Part shown: one piece after another, positions 37,184 through 49,228 of the stretch
How positions within the stretch are numbered: position 1 is the first letter of the stretch
Layout: the number at the start of each line of letters is the position of its first letter
NCBI GenBank assembly: GCA_001792895.1
Contig: MARA01000015.1
Coordinates: 744,001 to 808,000, forward strand
DNA length: 64,000 nucleotides
Origin: Lentinus brumalis
Taxonomy: Eukaryota; Basidiomycota; Agaricomycetes; Polyporales; Polyporaceae
Direction: 5' to 3'
Made by a program: the position numbers and the translations under genes
Notes under the pieces: generated by a model
Databases searched by the model: none
What the model was told of the DNA's origin: nothing
Seen by the model: the letters and a program-made list of their open reading frames with translations, nothing else

Positions 37184-38040
37184 ATGTATGCAAGGGATGC
37201 AGGCGTGCCCGACCCCGAGAGTCCGCCGAGCCCCCCGACGGACTCCGACTGCTACCAAACATCCAAGATGTGGCATTTGACGGGAGATATTGATGTACGT
37301 CCGTCTTTGCGCCTTGTATACTCGATGAGAAACGCGTAGTACTGAGTACTTGACTTCTCAACAGCCCGCGCTGCAGTCCGTGCAACACTAAGTACAAATT
37401 TGCCGCAGATCCGATGCTGCAGGTCATGCGTGGGGGTACGTGGACCGGGCGGAGAACGTGTTGCGGATGGTGCGGTTCCACCGCGGCGACCGGGTGGTCT
37501 ATCGTGACAGGCCGATGCCCTTGTCCGTTGGGACCCAGAAGCGCGCTCCCAAGGCGGACTTGTGCTTTATGACTTCGGGCACGGAGATTCCGCTTCTGCT
37601 GGTCCAGAAGGAGGTGGGAGAGGTACGTAGCATACTCCGACTCCTCGCGGCACTCGTACTTACACCTCTATGCATCGTCAGGGAAATGGACCACACGACA
37701 AAGCCACGGCCCACTTCGTCGGGCAGGCCGGAGCTGCGTTCCGCTACGCCAACGACCTGCGTCGGGAGGCGTCCGAGGAGGAGCTCGCGTCCGCGACGTT
37801 CGTCGGCTTCTCGATGATGAAGACCGCACCCGTCTTCCACAAGATCCGCGTGACCCGCCAGCTCCTCGACGCCGTACAGGACCCGGGGGCGGCGGTCGAG
37901 ACAGCCACCACCGTCGAACGCTTCACCCCCAACTCGACGTCAGCCTCGCCCCGGCGCGGGGACTGGAGGTCAAGGCCGAGTGCCGCAGATACCTCTTCCG
38001 GTGCTTCGAAGCGTGCAGGCTGCTGGTGGTACGTCTCAGG
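37184..38040 (+). CDS. Orphan-family protein, copy B (probably degraded)
   Basis: Conserved agaricomycete family of unknown function. Likely exons 37184-37294, 37409-37622 and 37682-about 38030, with GT..AG introns. Readable stretches are AENVLRMVRFHRGDRVVYRD, KADLCFM, IPLLLVQKEVGE, AHFVGQAGAAFRYANDL, APVFHKIRVTRQLLDAVQD and ECRRYLFRCFEACRLLV. From memory of related proteins, the strand after LLLVQ normally reads E-D-K, which together with the upstream Asp would resemble a PD-(D/E)XK nuclease core. Here it reads K-E-V, so the motif is lost if that idea is right. The frame slips by one near 37960, curable by one G in a GGGG run, and the first exon junction does not keep phase. It lies tail-to-tail with FunK1 copy 2. 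Confidence 0.5.
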
Positions 38041-38574
38041 CTGGCTGTCGCTCGAGCCCGTGGTGATGGTTGCTGATGTGCTGCGTGAACGTGAACTTGA
38101 ATGCAGAAACGGATTGCTCCTCCTCCTGCGCCGGACTGCAGCGATGACGAGGATTTTGGGATGCACGATGTGTAATCTGGAAGTAAGCATTGCATTTCAG
38201 TTGCGTTGACTTGGGCCTCCTATGATATGGCCGGCTGTCACTGGAGAGGTCTGTTGAGTATCGAGACAGTCATTTAGTAAGTACTGGGATCAGCAGCGTC
38301 AAGTTAACATTGTTTCGCTCAGACGTGGCTGATAGTCATTCGGACTCCGCCTTCTGTTGCAGTCTGAGCGAGTGGAACACGGATTATACATATGTCTTCG
38401 AATGAAGAGTACTAGTACAGCATGAGAGGAACAAAAGCATATGGATGGCGCATGGCACGACTCATCTCAACGCGACGACAATGTCATCTCGAGACACTCA
38501 GCCCGTTACAGGGTATATCTGGCTGATAGAGTCATGAACCCTCTGACGCTGCCAGTGCACGACGTCAGATCTAC
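38041..38574. other. Spacer between convergent orphan copy B and FunK1 copy 2
   Basis: About 0.5 kb, A+T-richer; the two 3' flanks. No feature seen. Confidence 0.45.
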
Positions 38575-41500
38575 TTAGGATCCGGAAGGCTCAGCAGACT
38601 TGGCCTTCTTGAATTTTCTGACTTCGTCCTTCTCCGTATTGTGCGAGTCGTCGCGGGTGTCGGGCTCACCTCGCTTCAATTGGACCTGCTGACCTGACGC
38701 GGGTTGCGAAGAGAAGACGTCCCCTGGAACATACGCTGTGGATGTTTCGACCTCGGATGCGAGCTCTCCGCTGCGCTTCGAGCCTCGCCCTCCCGGCGAG
38801 GAGGCAGAATTGCGACTGTCGGGTAGGTCATCATCGAAGTATAGAACTTGGTTCTCGATCTTCCACAATGTTAGATGCTTAGCCTCATCTTCCCAGTTCG
38901 AAGGATCCAAGAGATCGTAGAAGGAATCCATGATGGAGATGTGGTCTTGCAATGGCGATACTGCAGTTGAGCGAGCTGCCTGTACGCTCGAGGAGCACGT
39001 TCCCGAGTGAGGGACACCGGTGGCGGCTGTTGCAGTCCCCTGCGCGCTGATAGTGCTGCCAACACGCGACGCGGCGGTCTCCTTCGCCTTCGCTTCCAAG
39101 CGTTGTCGGACATCCGCGGAAATCATGTCCCGCGGATCCAACCTCGGAAGTTGAACAAACCTCGAGACTGAGGCGACACGCCGTGTAGAAGTCTGCTGTG
39201 GAGCGATCGGCTTGTCCAGGACAGCGAAGTCGATGGTGTCGTAGTGTTGTTTGATGATCGCGGTCACTTCGGCGAGCAGGATGGTGAAAGGATGCCCTTC
39301 AGGAAGTCCCTGAACGAACACGACACCGTCCCTGACATAACGGAGCTTGTCCGCATAGCCTCTTGCTACGGAACTGTAGCCGTGCGACTGGGCGAGCTCA
39401 GGGGGGTCTTGCACGACCATGTCGAACATCATGAAGAACATCATCGCGAGATTCGCTCTCCTGCTGGACACCTCATGCCAGAAGTACTTCCAGGCGCACC
39501 AGTTGAGCACATGCAAGAACGACTCTAGGTCATCTGCAAGCTCATGTGGCTTGTTGGCGTACTTCTGAAGGAGTGCAGACATGAACGGCCAAGTACCCTG
39601 TGAATCTCGGACATCAGTTCCTCGCTCAGATCATCGTATGCCGAAGCACGCACCGCTCGCGATGTCTGTGTGGCTTGCTGCTTCTGGAGTTGCTCTTTGG
39701 TCTTCGCGAGATCCCAATCAGCGAGAAGCCCAATTCGCCTTGGTCCGTCAACATAGTAGAGGAGTATGTTACCAACGCTGATGTCTCGGTGGAGGATGCC
39801 GCACTTCTCCCACGCAAACTGGTGAGCTGATACGGACCGCGATGAGACAAAACGACGCGTCTACAACGGATGGGACACTCACCGAGGAGTGCGAAGTATA
39901 CTCCTACCATGAGCTCGTACGGATCATTGAAGTCCTCGAGAGTACTGCAAATCTCCTTGATCGCAATACGATGATGGATCCTGGGGAGGTCTCCGTCCGG
40001 CCTAGTGAGGGGTCGTGGCAAAGTGCGCTGAACCTGTGGGGCCTCTGTCGTCTGCGAAGTACTGGATGGAGCTGAAGGATCTGTGATGCTTCCAGCCGCA
40101 ACGTGCGCGGCGGCGGACACGACGTCCCCCATACATATGAGTGTCGGAATATAAGCCTTCCTTGCGTCTGGATCCGCTTCATCCGACTCCTCTGAAAGGG
40201 CCTTCGACCACAAGACCTTGTAGTGTTTGCCTTCAGGGACGATGTCCGAGGAGTCTGGTCGCCAAGTATCCTTGATGAAGATCGCCTTCGGAGCCTCAAC
40301 TCCGACCTCGGAAGCAGAGCAGGCTACATCTGGAGCAAATTCATCGTCCGGAGCGACTCCAAGATCCAGAGCCACGAAGCCCTTCGTGCCACGCCCGACC
40401 AGAGAAGCGCTGCAAAACTCTGGGCGTCCGACGAGACAGACGTGAGTGGACAGTGTGCCAGGCGACTCCGTGGTGAGAGGCGATCCATCAGCAGACCACA
40501 TCCCAGTCATGTTGATCTTGTAGACCGGGTACGACGCCGAGACGGCGCGCTTGAGGGCCTTCTCAACGACGGGCGCGTTGGCGAAAGCCTTGTGCGCGTT
40601 CACGAATATCTCCTGCTCGGCCTTCGAAGCCACGCACGCCGTAGGATCGTGGCCGCGCTGTTCCCTTCGGGCGGCGGGATTGAACGCACGGTAGAAGAAC
40701 TGCCCCAGGACTTGGGGATATTTGCGGTAGTCGAACGCTTGCGACACCATCGCGCCTTTGCGGTCGAAACAAGCGAGCCGAGCATGGTCGTCGAGGATGA
40801 GGATAGTAAAGACGAAGAGGCGATGCTGGTGTTTGAACACTTCAACAGCGTAGTCCGCAATCTGCTCTCTGGCAAAAACGTGGGTCTCTCCGTCAGGAAA
40901 GCCTTCAGTCTTGCCGCCGGTAGCATGGAGGAATGGGAAATGGTCTCTGGAGCGTTTGACTTCAATGACCACCTCCGCCCAAGCCCAAGACATTTGGCCA
41001 CGGAAGACAGGCGCGTCCTGAGCCTCCGACGCATCCCGGTCCGGGATCTCGTCTCGAGACACATCGATGACGGGAAGCGGTCCTTGTGTAGAGCCGCTCG
41101 CGGGAGAGTGCTTGGCCCCGGGTTGCTTGACATCTCCCTTCCAGCGATATGCTTCCAGAGCGTCGGGGTGGGTGGGGAAGACGACGAGATCAGGTCGATC
41201 AGTGTTGTAATCAGTCAATTCGTCGGCGCTGTCGACCTCTGCAGTACCCTCGTCTTTGAGGGGGTCGGTGCAGCGCACGGTGAAATCCGTACAACCGACG
41301 GTGTTGAGGTAGCCTATGCACCCCTTGTGCTGCGGAGAGGTACAAATATTAGAAACCGCAAGGACTACGACGTGTGGTATGGATGACGTACAATTCCGGG
41401 ATACATGCGCCGTTTTGGACCATGCCTAGGGACGTCCATCGCTTCGAATGCCATGCCGTCGGGCGGAGCCTCCGTGCCAGGCATACAGCGCTCAAACCAA

Positions 41501-41622
41501 TCGTCGACACGACATGGAACCCAGCGCATCTCTTTTGCAAGTGTAATTCGTCTCTTCTCACGAGAGTCGTCACCAAGTGGGAAGAGTGCGTGTCGAGAGG
41601 GTGGATGACGGTTTCGGTTCAA
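38575..41622 (-). CDS. FunK1-type fungal protein kinase, copy 2
   Basis: Closest relative of copy 1. Exons: 41392-about 41622 (start uncertain; the open frame runs to about 41680 without a clear ATG), 39883-41329, 39654-39826 and 38575-39597; all internal junctions keep frame. The second exon reads TQGPLPVIDVSRD without the break seen in copy 1, then WAEVVIEVKRSRD, LFVFTILILDDHARL, and GRGTKGFVALD. Exon 3 holds the catalytic loop HRDISVGNIL and LADWDLAK. Exon 4 has the tail MSALLQKYANKPHELADDLE and a basic end (KDEVRKFKKAKSAEPS). Apart from the undefined 5' end it looks intact and is the likely functional partner of copy 1. It lacks the upstream block shared by copies 1 and 3. Confidence 0.86.
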
Positions 41623-41689
41623 CGCGGGTGGGTAGGTAGGGAATTCTTGTAGATGCCGTACGCTAAATGTTTCCAGTCGCCGTTACAAA

Positions 41690-42632
41690 CACAAAAACAA
41701 ACTTAACTCTGCCGTCGGGCGGTTGAATCCTGACACGAACTTGGCTGGACTTGGGAGGTAGGAGGCGGTGTGGTCTGAAACCACCGTGGTGCGGTGGCAA
41801 GTCCACTAGAAGCCTGACGAGGAGCTGTCTGGGATTTAAGCACAATCTAGAGGCCCAAAAATGGCGCAGCCAGGTCAGTGGGAGGAGATGCACACTGAGA
41901 AGCAGGATGTGGCGCAACCTGGTGTAACGTGTTGACCTTCCCAGCGCCGAGCCGCGAGCGAACCGTTGACAGCGTTGACGGCAGTCTTGAAGTCACGTAC
42001 GACAATGCCAGGCTTCGCCAGCACGGCGTCTTCAAAGCCTAGAGATCGCTATACGCAATACGTAAGGGCAAGGAGGAGCGGCCGCGGTGGTGGGTAAATG
42101 CAAGCGAACCGAGTGGCGGAGTCCCTTCGGCGTCTGTATTACCTTTTAAGGTTGGTTTTCCTTTGATGGAGGTGCTGGTAAACACCGACAAGCATTGAAG
42201 CAAGTTCATTTCGAAAACGAACACTCAGAAGTACCACTTACTTTGTGAGAGCGCATGAGAGAGCGGCCAGATTAGCGCTTATAGCATTCACAGAAATTGA
42301 TCGGGGCCGCCAAGGGAACTGGACGCCAACGTGATGACGACGAAGACTCAGGCGAGGTGCAAGTTGATCTGGTATCAGTCTAGTGTGTCCGTCAAAGTCG
42401 TGCCCACTCAAATGTCAACTGGCGACGCATACGACGCCCTGAACCTTCGGTACCTCAATGATGGGATACTTGTTGAAATTCGACCCCGACCACATACATG
42501 CTTTTCTGCGAATAAGTATATGAAAGGATTGGACATGAACGAGCGGACGACCAAAATCAGTCTGTACACAAGAGCGATATCTGCGAATGTCCCTGCAATG
42601 CCCCCTCCCCTCCCGATTGTACGGCGAATCAC
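41690..42632. other. Intergenic region
   Basis: About 0.9 kb between the 5' side of FunK1 copy 2 and the 3' end of the Cys-rich gene. Open frames here have no family resemblance and I see no repeats or elements. Confidence 0.45.
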
Positions 42633-44263
42633 CTAGAAGCCGTTGCGTTTCTGCAACGTGAGCGACTGCACACACCGCTGCCCGTCTGCCGAGATGATGT
42701 AACCCGTAGCGCACCGTTCTGTGCGTAAACGCATTCGTCAGCGCCCCACGTCTCCAGCGCCCCAAGCAACAACACGAAAACGAGACTCACCGACCACGCA
42801 GGACCCCCTCTGGCACGTCACCGCGTCGACGTTCGGGATGGCGCTGCAGTCCCGGCCGCCGTTGGGCGACTTCTCTCCGAACGGCGAGTCGTTCGCGACG
42901 CAGCCTCCGCAGCTCTCGAGGTCGTTGTGGATGTCGACGCACTCGTACGTCTTCAGGTAGCCGCGGCCCGCGTAGGTGTAGCCGTACACCGGGCAGCTGC
43001 GCTGGTTCCCCGGGCAAGCGGATGCCCGCGGGCCACGGCGGCGCACAGGACCTGCCGCCTGGGACGGGCTGACGCCTCCAATGTTCGCTGCAGCGGCGGT
43101 CGCGTGTCAGCGGTGCGGAGCAAGGGGTAGCAAGGAGAGTCACGTACGGCACGTGTTCCCGGTCATCTCGCAAGTGGCCACACTGCTCGAGGCCGAAGAC
43201 AGGCACTGGTCCGCAGACGACGCGCCGGCTGTGGAGTACGCGCCGCCTAAGCATCTTGTGCATTCTGCGGAGCCGTCGGTTTCCTGCACGACAGGCGGAG
43301 TCAGGACTTCAATCGCGCTGAGAGATACGACTGAGTACTCACGGAGTAGAAGCCAGAGCAGCTGTTGCGAGGATGGAGCCGTAATCAGATCACCCGCGAA
43401 GAATAAACGAAAATGAGAACAACGCACCAGGAACAGCAAGACGTCGCTCCCTGGACACTCGAGAACGACCCGGCGGGGCACGAGATGCATCTGCTCGAGC
43501 CAGGCAAGGGGCTGTAGGATCCTGCCGGGCATGGGGTGTACGTGGCAGATCCCGAGTTGCAAGAGGTGCCCGCCGGGCATGGGGTGCATGATGCCGCGGC
43601 GGCGTCGCTGAACGTCCCCGCCGGGCACAAAGTGCAGGATGTGCCGCTTCCCGGGCTGTACGTTCCCGCACGGCACGGCGTGCACTGGTTTCCAGCGAAC
43701 GCGTTGAGGAAGAAACCAGGGGAACATCCGACACACGAGGATACGGAGCTAGACCCGGCGGGGCTGCGGGTTCCAGATGGGCAGACGACGCAGACTGTGC
43801 CGCCCTGGGAGGCGTATGTTCCTGCTGGGCATACGGAACACGATGAGGAGCTGGTACCGCTGATCGAGCCTGAGGCACACGGCGTGCAAACGGATGCGCC
43901 CGCCGCGCTGTACGTTCCCGCCGGACACTGGGTACATGCGGTTACAGCCGAGTTGTAGAATGAACCGGCTGAACAGGAGGGGGCAGCATGGCATGAGGAA
44001 GAGCCGGGGGCGCTGACGGTATTGGGGGGACAGGTGGTACAAGTCGAGGAGCCAGGGCCGTTGTATGTGTTGGCGGGGCAGGGGAAGCAAGAGGTCGAAC
44101 CGGTGCCAGAGAACATCCCGCCGGGGCATGAGGAACACGGCGTAACACCCGTAGATGAAAACGTCCCTGGGCTACACGCAGTCAAGCCGTCAACGACCTG
44201 GGCGAGCAGGGCTGCCGCGAAGAGTCCGGCAAAGGCCACGGAGCGGAATCCTGGGAGGCCCAT
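42633..44263 (-). CDS. Secreted GCC2/GCC3-repeat protein with a C-terminal CPL1-like domain
   Basis: Secreted cysteine-rich protein. The ATG at 44263 opens a signal peptide (FAGLFAAALLAQVVDG). About seven GCC2/GCC3 (ephrin-receptor-like) repeats of the form C-P-x-G-T-Y-S-x-x-G-x-x-x-C-x-x-C follow, with Ser/Thr/Gly/Ala-rich spacers. After short exons near 43320-43400 the C-terminal exons encode a domain with YTYAGRGYLKTYECVDIHND, LESCGGCV, GRDCSAIPNVDAVTCQRGSC and a last exon CATGYIISADGQRCV, ending at the TAG 42633-42635. That Cys pattern is the CPL1-like domain, named after a Cryptococcus secreted capsule-related protein and common in basidiomycete PriA-like proteins. The role is probably at the cell surface or extracellular; ligand unknown. 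All introns keep frame, so the gene looks intact. Confidence 0.85.
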
Positions 44264-45446
44264 CGTGCAGCAGGGAGGAGCAGGGAGCGAGGGGGTTGCA
44301 GACGGGTTTCGTTACTTGCGATACTTGTATGCTCCGACATGGTCCAGGTCTGGGGTGGACAGCTCGCCAGAGCACTTCACCCGCGGAGTGGCCAAATTGG
44401 CGGATCCACTGGCACTGCTTTTCCGTCGGTGCAATGTCTTTGCATGCCCGACAGACATCCTTAATGAAGATCTCGGCCAATCAGTGCGATAGTGCGTACC
44501 TCGATCGAGATTGCAATTTGCGTTCCTCGATGCAGCTGCACATCCGATTCAAGGAAGGTCAGTATTAGTATGCAGGTCCCGATCAAACCTCTCCACTAAG
44601 CTTTAGTGGAGAGTTCCTGGTCGAGACTGAGTAATAGGTGTTTGGCAAGTTCCGGTAACACAGCGCCCGGCAAGGCATATAGACAACCCGTAAAGCTTCA
44701 AGCTTCATCCGGCACTTCAATCCAAAATATTCAACTCTCCGCACAAGTTGCGGCCCTCCTGGTCCGAGGTGAAGCCCGAAGTAGTTGGGAAATCATGAAC
44801 GAGTGGGCGCTCTCAATCTCGGATGTGGTATTTAGTACTCAGCTGAGCTTGAACGAGAGCTTCGGCAGTGGCGCCCATGGCGGCATGCATGGCCAGTATT
44901 AGTCTGACGCAGGATGATCAATGACAAGGTGACCTCTGAACTTGAACGTGCGTGCCCGAGTGTGCTTGGCAACGCTGCATAGACGTTGAGTTTCAAGACA
45001 AAGAAACGAGCAAGGTCGTTGGAAGACATAACAATTGCTGTAGAGCGAGCACATACGACGCACCTCGAGTTCGGGCTACATAATTCGCTTGCCAGTCGAT
45101 TCGCAGGCTCTGCGCAGTAGACATCAAGTCTCCGTTAGGTGCAAGATCAGGAGTATATTGAGCGCAGCCGATGTTGAGGTTCCGGGCACAGTCATGGGAG
45201 GAAGGAGAAGTTCAAGTATGTACATAGCGGACTCGGCGCGCGTCGCGTTCCTTGCCATTCCCCACGGTCAAAGTCTATCGCATCTCGACTCTGCTCTCCC
45301 ATGATCTGTCAGGACAAGCTTATGGACGACTGTGACATAGCGGCAGGCTAGTAAATCTGATTGCGCCACTGCCAGTGGACTGGATGCCATTTCTTGCTTG
45401 ACCACAACTTCCACTGCCATACCGCTCACCGTCGCCTTCGTCCGAC
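44264..45446. other. Divergent promoter region between the Cys-rich gene and MYND copy C
   Basis: About 1.2 kb without a convincing gene. It contains a near-perfect 25-base palindrome at 44589-44613. Confidence 0.5.
44589..44613. repeat. 25-base palindrome
   Basis: Arms CTCTCCACTAA and TTAGTGGAGAG (11 bases each, perfect) around the centre GCT. It could be a binding site for a dimeric regulator of the flanking divergent genes, or chance; no second copy was seen. Confidence 0.5.
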
Positions 45447-46902
45447 ATGGAGGCCCTCACACGTACGGAGACTATCAGAATACTACGCGCGATGGGAGGC
45501 GACATCCCGGCCGACACCAAGCTCCCCGACGACGTCCTCGAGAAGCGACTTCGCGAAGCCATCAACGCGTCGCAGAACAAGGCGACTTTCTCCTCTCTCG
45601 ACCTCGGTTCTCTCCAGAAATGGCCCATGGCGACCGCAGGCGAATTGGACACACGCGCGCGGCCGCTAGTCCGAGCAATGCAAAGGGGCAGCATCGATGA
45701 GGCGCAGAGGCTGCTGTTTAGCAGCGGGAACAGGGTGCTCGACGCTGGTGCAACGCCGGGTGCCAGTCCCTCGGCAAATCCATTCATCGGGCTACGCGAG
45801 GTGGTCGCCGCAATCGGGGGGCTGCTCGACGATGGTGGAACATGGTGCGTGGTCCAAAGTGAGGACGAAAGTAGCTCCATCGGTATACGGGTACGTGCGT
45901 TCTGCCGTCGCTCCCTGGCAGCCCCTGCGAACGACTCGTGCATTCTCTAGGTCGTCTCCGTGCTTGAGATACACGAGGATACGCCCGTGATCGTGGTGCT
46001 CTACCGCCCCTTCAACCGCTCGAGCGCGAAGGACTGTGCACAGTGGATCTCCGAGCAGTCCAAGTCGAATGCTCCCGCCCTCGGCAACGGATTCATCCAC
46101 ATCAAGCGGCCATCGATCGAAGTCAAGTTGCTCTTGCTCTATCTCAAGTTGAACGCGTCACTTGTCCCTGCTGACTTCCCGGTCGACAAGAAGCCCAACG
46201 AAGCCCGCTTCAAGCCTTCCGTCCTCCTCCCTGTCGCGCCACTCGACTTCGACGCGCTCGCGAAGATCGCGCACAACCTCGGGTGCTCCGTCTGCGGTAA
46301 GAAGGGGGCAAGTCGGTGCGCACAGTGCCAGACCGTCTGGTATTGTGGAGCCGGTGAGCACATCGGGACACTCCGCACATATACCCAAGCTCACGATGTC
46401 CGCAGAGTGTCAGCGCGCCGACTGGCCGGACCACAAGCAGTCGTGCAAGTCGCTCAAGGGCGGCCGCTGGGTGCCGATCACTTTTCAGGAGCAGCTCCCC
46501 CTCCCGTCGATCCCGGGCGTCGACGCGAAGCAGACGAAGTACATGTCGAACATTAACAAGTTCAGCAGCGACTTCTCCGGCCGCTCGACCGCGACGCGCA
46601 AGTTCGAGGCCGCGGACCCGCCGCCGCCGAACGTCTGGGGCGACCGCGTGTTCATGATCAAGCTGCAGGTCGCCTTGAGCTATGGCGAGCCGGGGCATAT
46701 GATGCTTTACGACCGGAAGCGCTCCTTCCAGGGCTTCATGCTGCGCAAGGACAATCCCGCGTTTGCGGAGCTCTACGCGGAGATGCTCGGTCCGCGCGGC
46801 GGCTTCGGGGGCATGAAGATGTACCGGTGGGCGAAGAGGACCGGGGACTGGGAGCTGAGCGTGTGCCTGGACCGCCAGCCGCAGACGGACACGAAGTGGT
46901 GA
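45447..46902 (+). CDS. MYND-type zinc-finger protein, copy C (intact)
   Basis: Third member of the MYND family and the only unbroken one. Exons 45447-45890, 45951-46353 and 46406-46902, all in frame. It begins MEALTRTETIRILRAMG and contains TKLPDDVLEKRLREAINASQ, then the finger CSVCGKKGASRCAQCQ, WYCGA across the intron to ECQRADWPDHKQSC. The C-terminal block follows (SLKGGRWVPITF, GGMKMYRWAKRTGDWELSVC) and ends ...QTDTKW at the TGA 46900-46902. It serves as the reference for the small deletions in copy B and the slip in copy A. Confidence 0.9.
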
Positions 46903-47478
46903 AGGTATGGATATGGATGTCAGACCGCAGTCAATGTTGTACCAATATGCCTTTCGACGTATCTTTTCCTGCAGCGCGTGAATAACTCGCCAATTCGACG
47001 AGACCGGCCTCCATGTTGTATGAGTGTTTCTATCGACGCATATTCTCTTGCTGTGCTGCCCCTGCTCTCGCACTAAGCTCGCCACATCGGGGCTGATCCT
47101 GCGTTCCTGCACCGGCAGCACTCGGTGGTCGCTGTCGCAGAGCAATGACATTCGCACTGTGTATCGCGGAGACTCGAGGGTCGGATTCACCATATATTGT
47201 CCAAGGTTACAAGCGATCTGACCGAGTCAGATGAACAAGTCGAAAGCGAGCATTGTGGTTTGAATAGGTAGTTTCGGAAGACAGCAAAGTGAATGAGAGG
47301 AATGGGCGAGTGGAGCGACTGGTACTAAACCACGAGAAACGAGGAACGGGTGGACGGAGTAAGTAGCATGTGGGTATACTAGGACTGTTGTGCGCGTTTA
47401 ACGGCAGTTCGTCTACAAGTGTTCGAGGTTAGTACGGGCCAGCAAAACGCTGAAGGGAGGAGTTCGAAGACGTACCCG
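46903..47478. other. Intergenic region
   Basis: About 0.6 kb between the convergent 3' ends of MYND copy C and the split FunK1 gene. Nothing else seen. Confidence 0.45.
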
Positions 47479-48453
47479 CTACTTCTTGCCAGATCGTCTG
47501 GAACCCTTCGACGACCCCGCATTGGATGGAGTCCGAGTGTCGTGGGTGGCCTTGAACTTGGCGGCATGGGTCGTCTTCGGCGCGGACTGGTTCTCGACAT
47601 CCATCGCGTCCTGTTCGTCTTCTTCCTCTGGGTCTGACAAGTGTGCGCCCAGTCTGAGCGCCGGAAGATACTTCGACTGCTTGTAGGGCCGAGTGTTGAT
47701 GTCACCCTCGGAAGAACGCCGACTCCCAGAACTGGCGCGACTTCCAGCGGGTGTGCTGGTAGCGGTAACACCTTGGAGCGGCTGAGAGTAGTTCTCCAGG
47801 TCATCCCAACCGCCCGGGCTATGGAGATAGTGCTTCATGATGGCCAAGAAGTGCGTATGTGTATATAGAGGGGATGTCGCAGGCGTCTTGCCGGGAGCGT
47901 CCGACTGCGCGGAGGTGTCCCAATCTTCATTCAAGTTGACGACTTCGGGGGTAGAAGGAGTGTTGGAGCCCGACGCTGCGGTGGTGCGCGCAGTCGCCCA
48001 AGGTTCCGGAAGGAATGAGGTTGTGTCGCGTTCAAGTTCGGACGGGGGCGAAGGACTCCTCCGTCTAGCTTTAAGCCCCATGACACCCTTGCTCCCTTTC
48101 CGCGGCTGGCTTGCAGGCTGCAGCGTCAATCCTAGGTTATTGTAGTGCTCCTTGACCAGATTTGTGAGAGCCATGCGCATCCCTTCGAATGGATGCCGAG
48201 TTCTCGTCATCTGGGGGCGATGTCTTCACCAAGGAGCATCGCCTTGAACTTGTACTACATAGCCCCCCACGTCGAAGTGGTTCTGCAAGACTCTCGAGAT
48301 ATACTCCTCATCCACCTCGGGGGCGCAGGTCTTGAGGAAGTATCGCACGGTGCTCCAAGTGCAGATGTGCGTGAAAGATTCCAAGTCATCTGAGAGCTCG
48401 TGCTGCTTGCTGGCGTAACGTTGAAGAAGAGCCGACATGAACTGCCAGGTCCC
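47479..48453 (-). pseudogene. FunK1 copy 4, 3' exon of a gene split by a 14.5-kb intronic insertion
   Basis: Begins right after an acceptor (GGATCAG at 48454-48460) with GTWQFMSALLQRYASKQHEL, the invariant start of the last FunK1 exon. It continues through DDLESFTHICTWSTVRYFL and, past an in-frame TGA at 48227-48229, through HPFEGMRMALTNLVKEHYNN to a basic Ser-rich end (GSSKGSRRSGKK). The upstream exons with the kinase core lie at 63004-64000 in the same orientation, ending with a donor in the phase this exon needs. The TGA is not curable by a single C/G and, with the inserted intron, suggests the locus is dead, although readthrough of the intron by splicing cannot be excluded. Confidence 0.8.
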
Positions 48454-48470
48454 CTGATCCGGTGCAAAGA

Positions 48471-48520
48471 CATCAGGAAAAAACCCCCTGGCTAATTTGC
48501 GACAATTGTTGCTAATGAGC
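48471..48520 (+). repeat. Left terminal inverted repeat
   Basis: Imperfect inverted match to the right end at about 62911-62952, with one gap of about 10 bases (GACAATTGTT) and single-base changes in the C-run. Confidence 0.75.
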
Positions 48521-49228
48521 ACCAATAGTGCAAATTTGTAAGGTATAGCAAATGAGTGATATTTTGAAACGTGGTGTGCTAACGGAGCAGTTTAGCAACA
48601 TTTTTGTGACACAATAGCAATACTGTGGCAGTAAATACCGGCGCATTATACTCGTGCTGACGTTGCTTATCACACTTGAGCATTGTATCATCACTCCAAA
48701 TTAAGGATCAGAAAGATAACTCCATTCATTAACGGATGTAAATGATTACAGAAGGGTTAACTACTACAACGAACATACGCAGTTCCAAACATAACGGAAG
48801 AAGCCATACAGCACAGAAGATCATTGGTGGACGGTACACGAGGACAGAGAGCATCGTGGGCAAGCAAGAGAGCGACGGCAAGGGTGAGAGCATCAGCGTG
48901 CATTTGCGTGAGGGTGCGAGAGCCGTGGCCTGAGCGACGGTGGTACAAGAGGGGTAAAGTGAGTGACGGCGAGACGTGAACGAGAGCGAGGGTGGCAGAG
49001 AGGGAAGAGCAGCGATGAGGGAAGCGCAGCGGTGAGGATGAAGCAGCAATGAGGGAAGAGCAGCGGTGATGAAAAGGTGGCGGCGACAGAGGAAGCAAAC
49101 GCAGCAGAAAGGACGTGCGCGAGGACGGCTTCGACGAGGATGACCGAGTGGCGAGAGCGAACATTCTGCAAAGGGAAGCGTGATTGTTGATGTGGAGGAC
49201 AAAACAATGACGAAAACCTGCTCACCGG

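Noticed and set aside
43385..44492. Long plus-strand open frames opposite the GCC2/GCC3 gene
   Set aside because: They are shadows of the repetitive Cys-rich coding sequence on the minus strand.
48729..49202. Minus-strand protein of 157 codons
   Set aside because: Low-complexity Pro/Ser/Leu-rich reading of a purine-rich repeat tract; no family resemblance.
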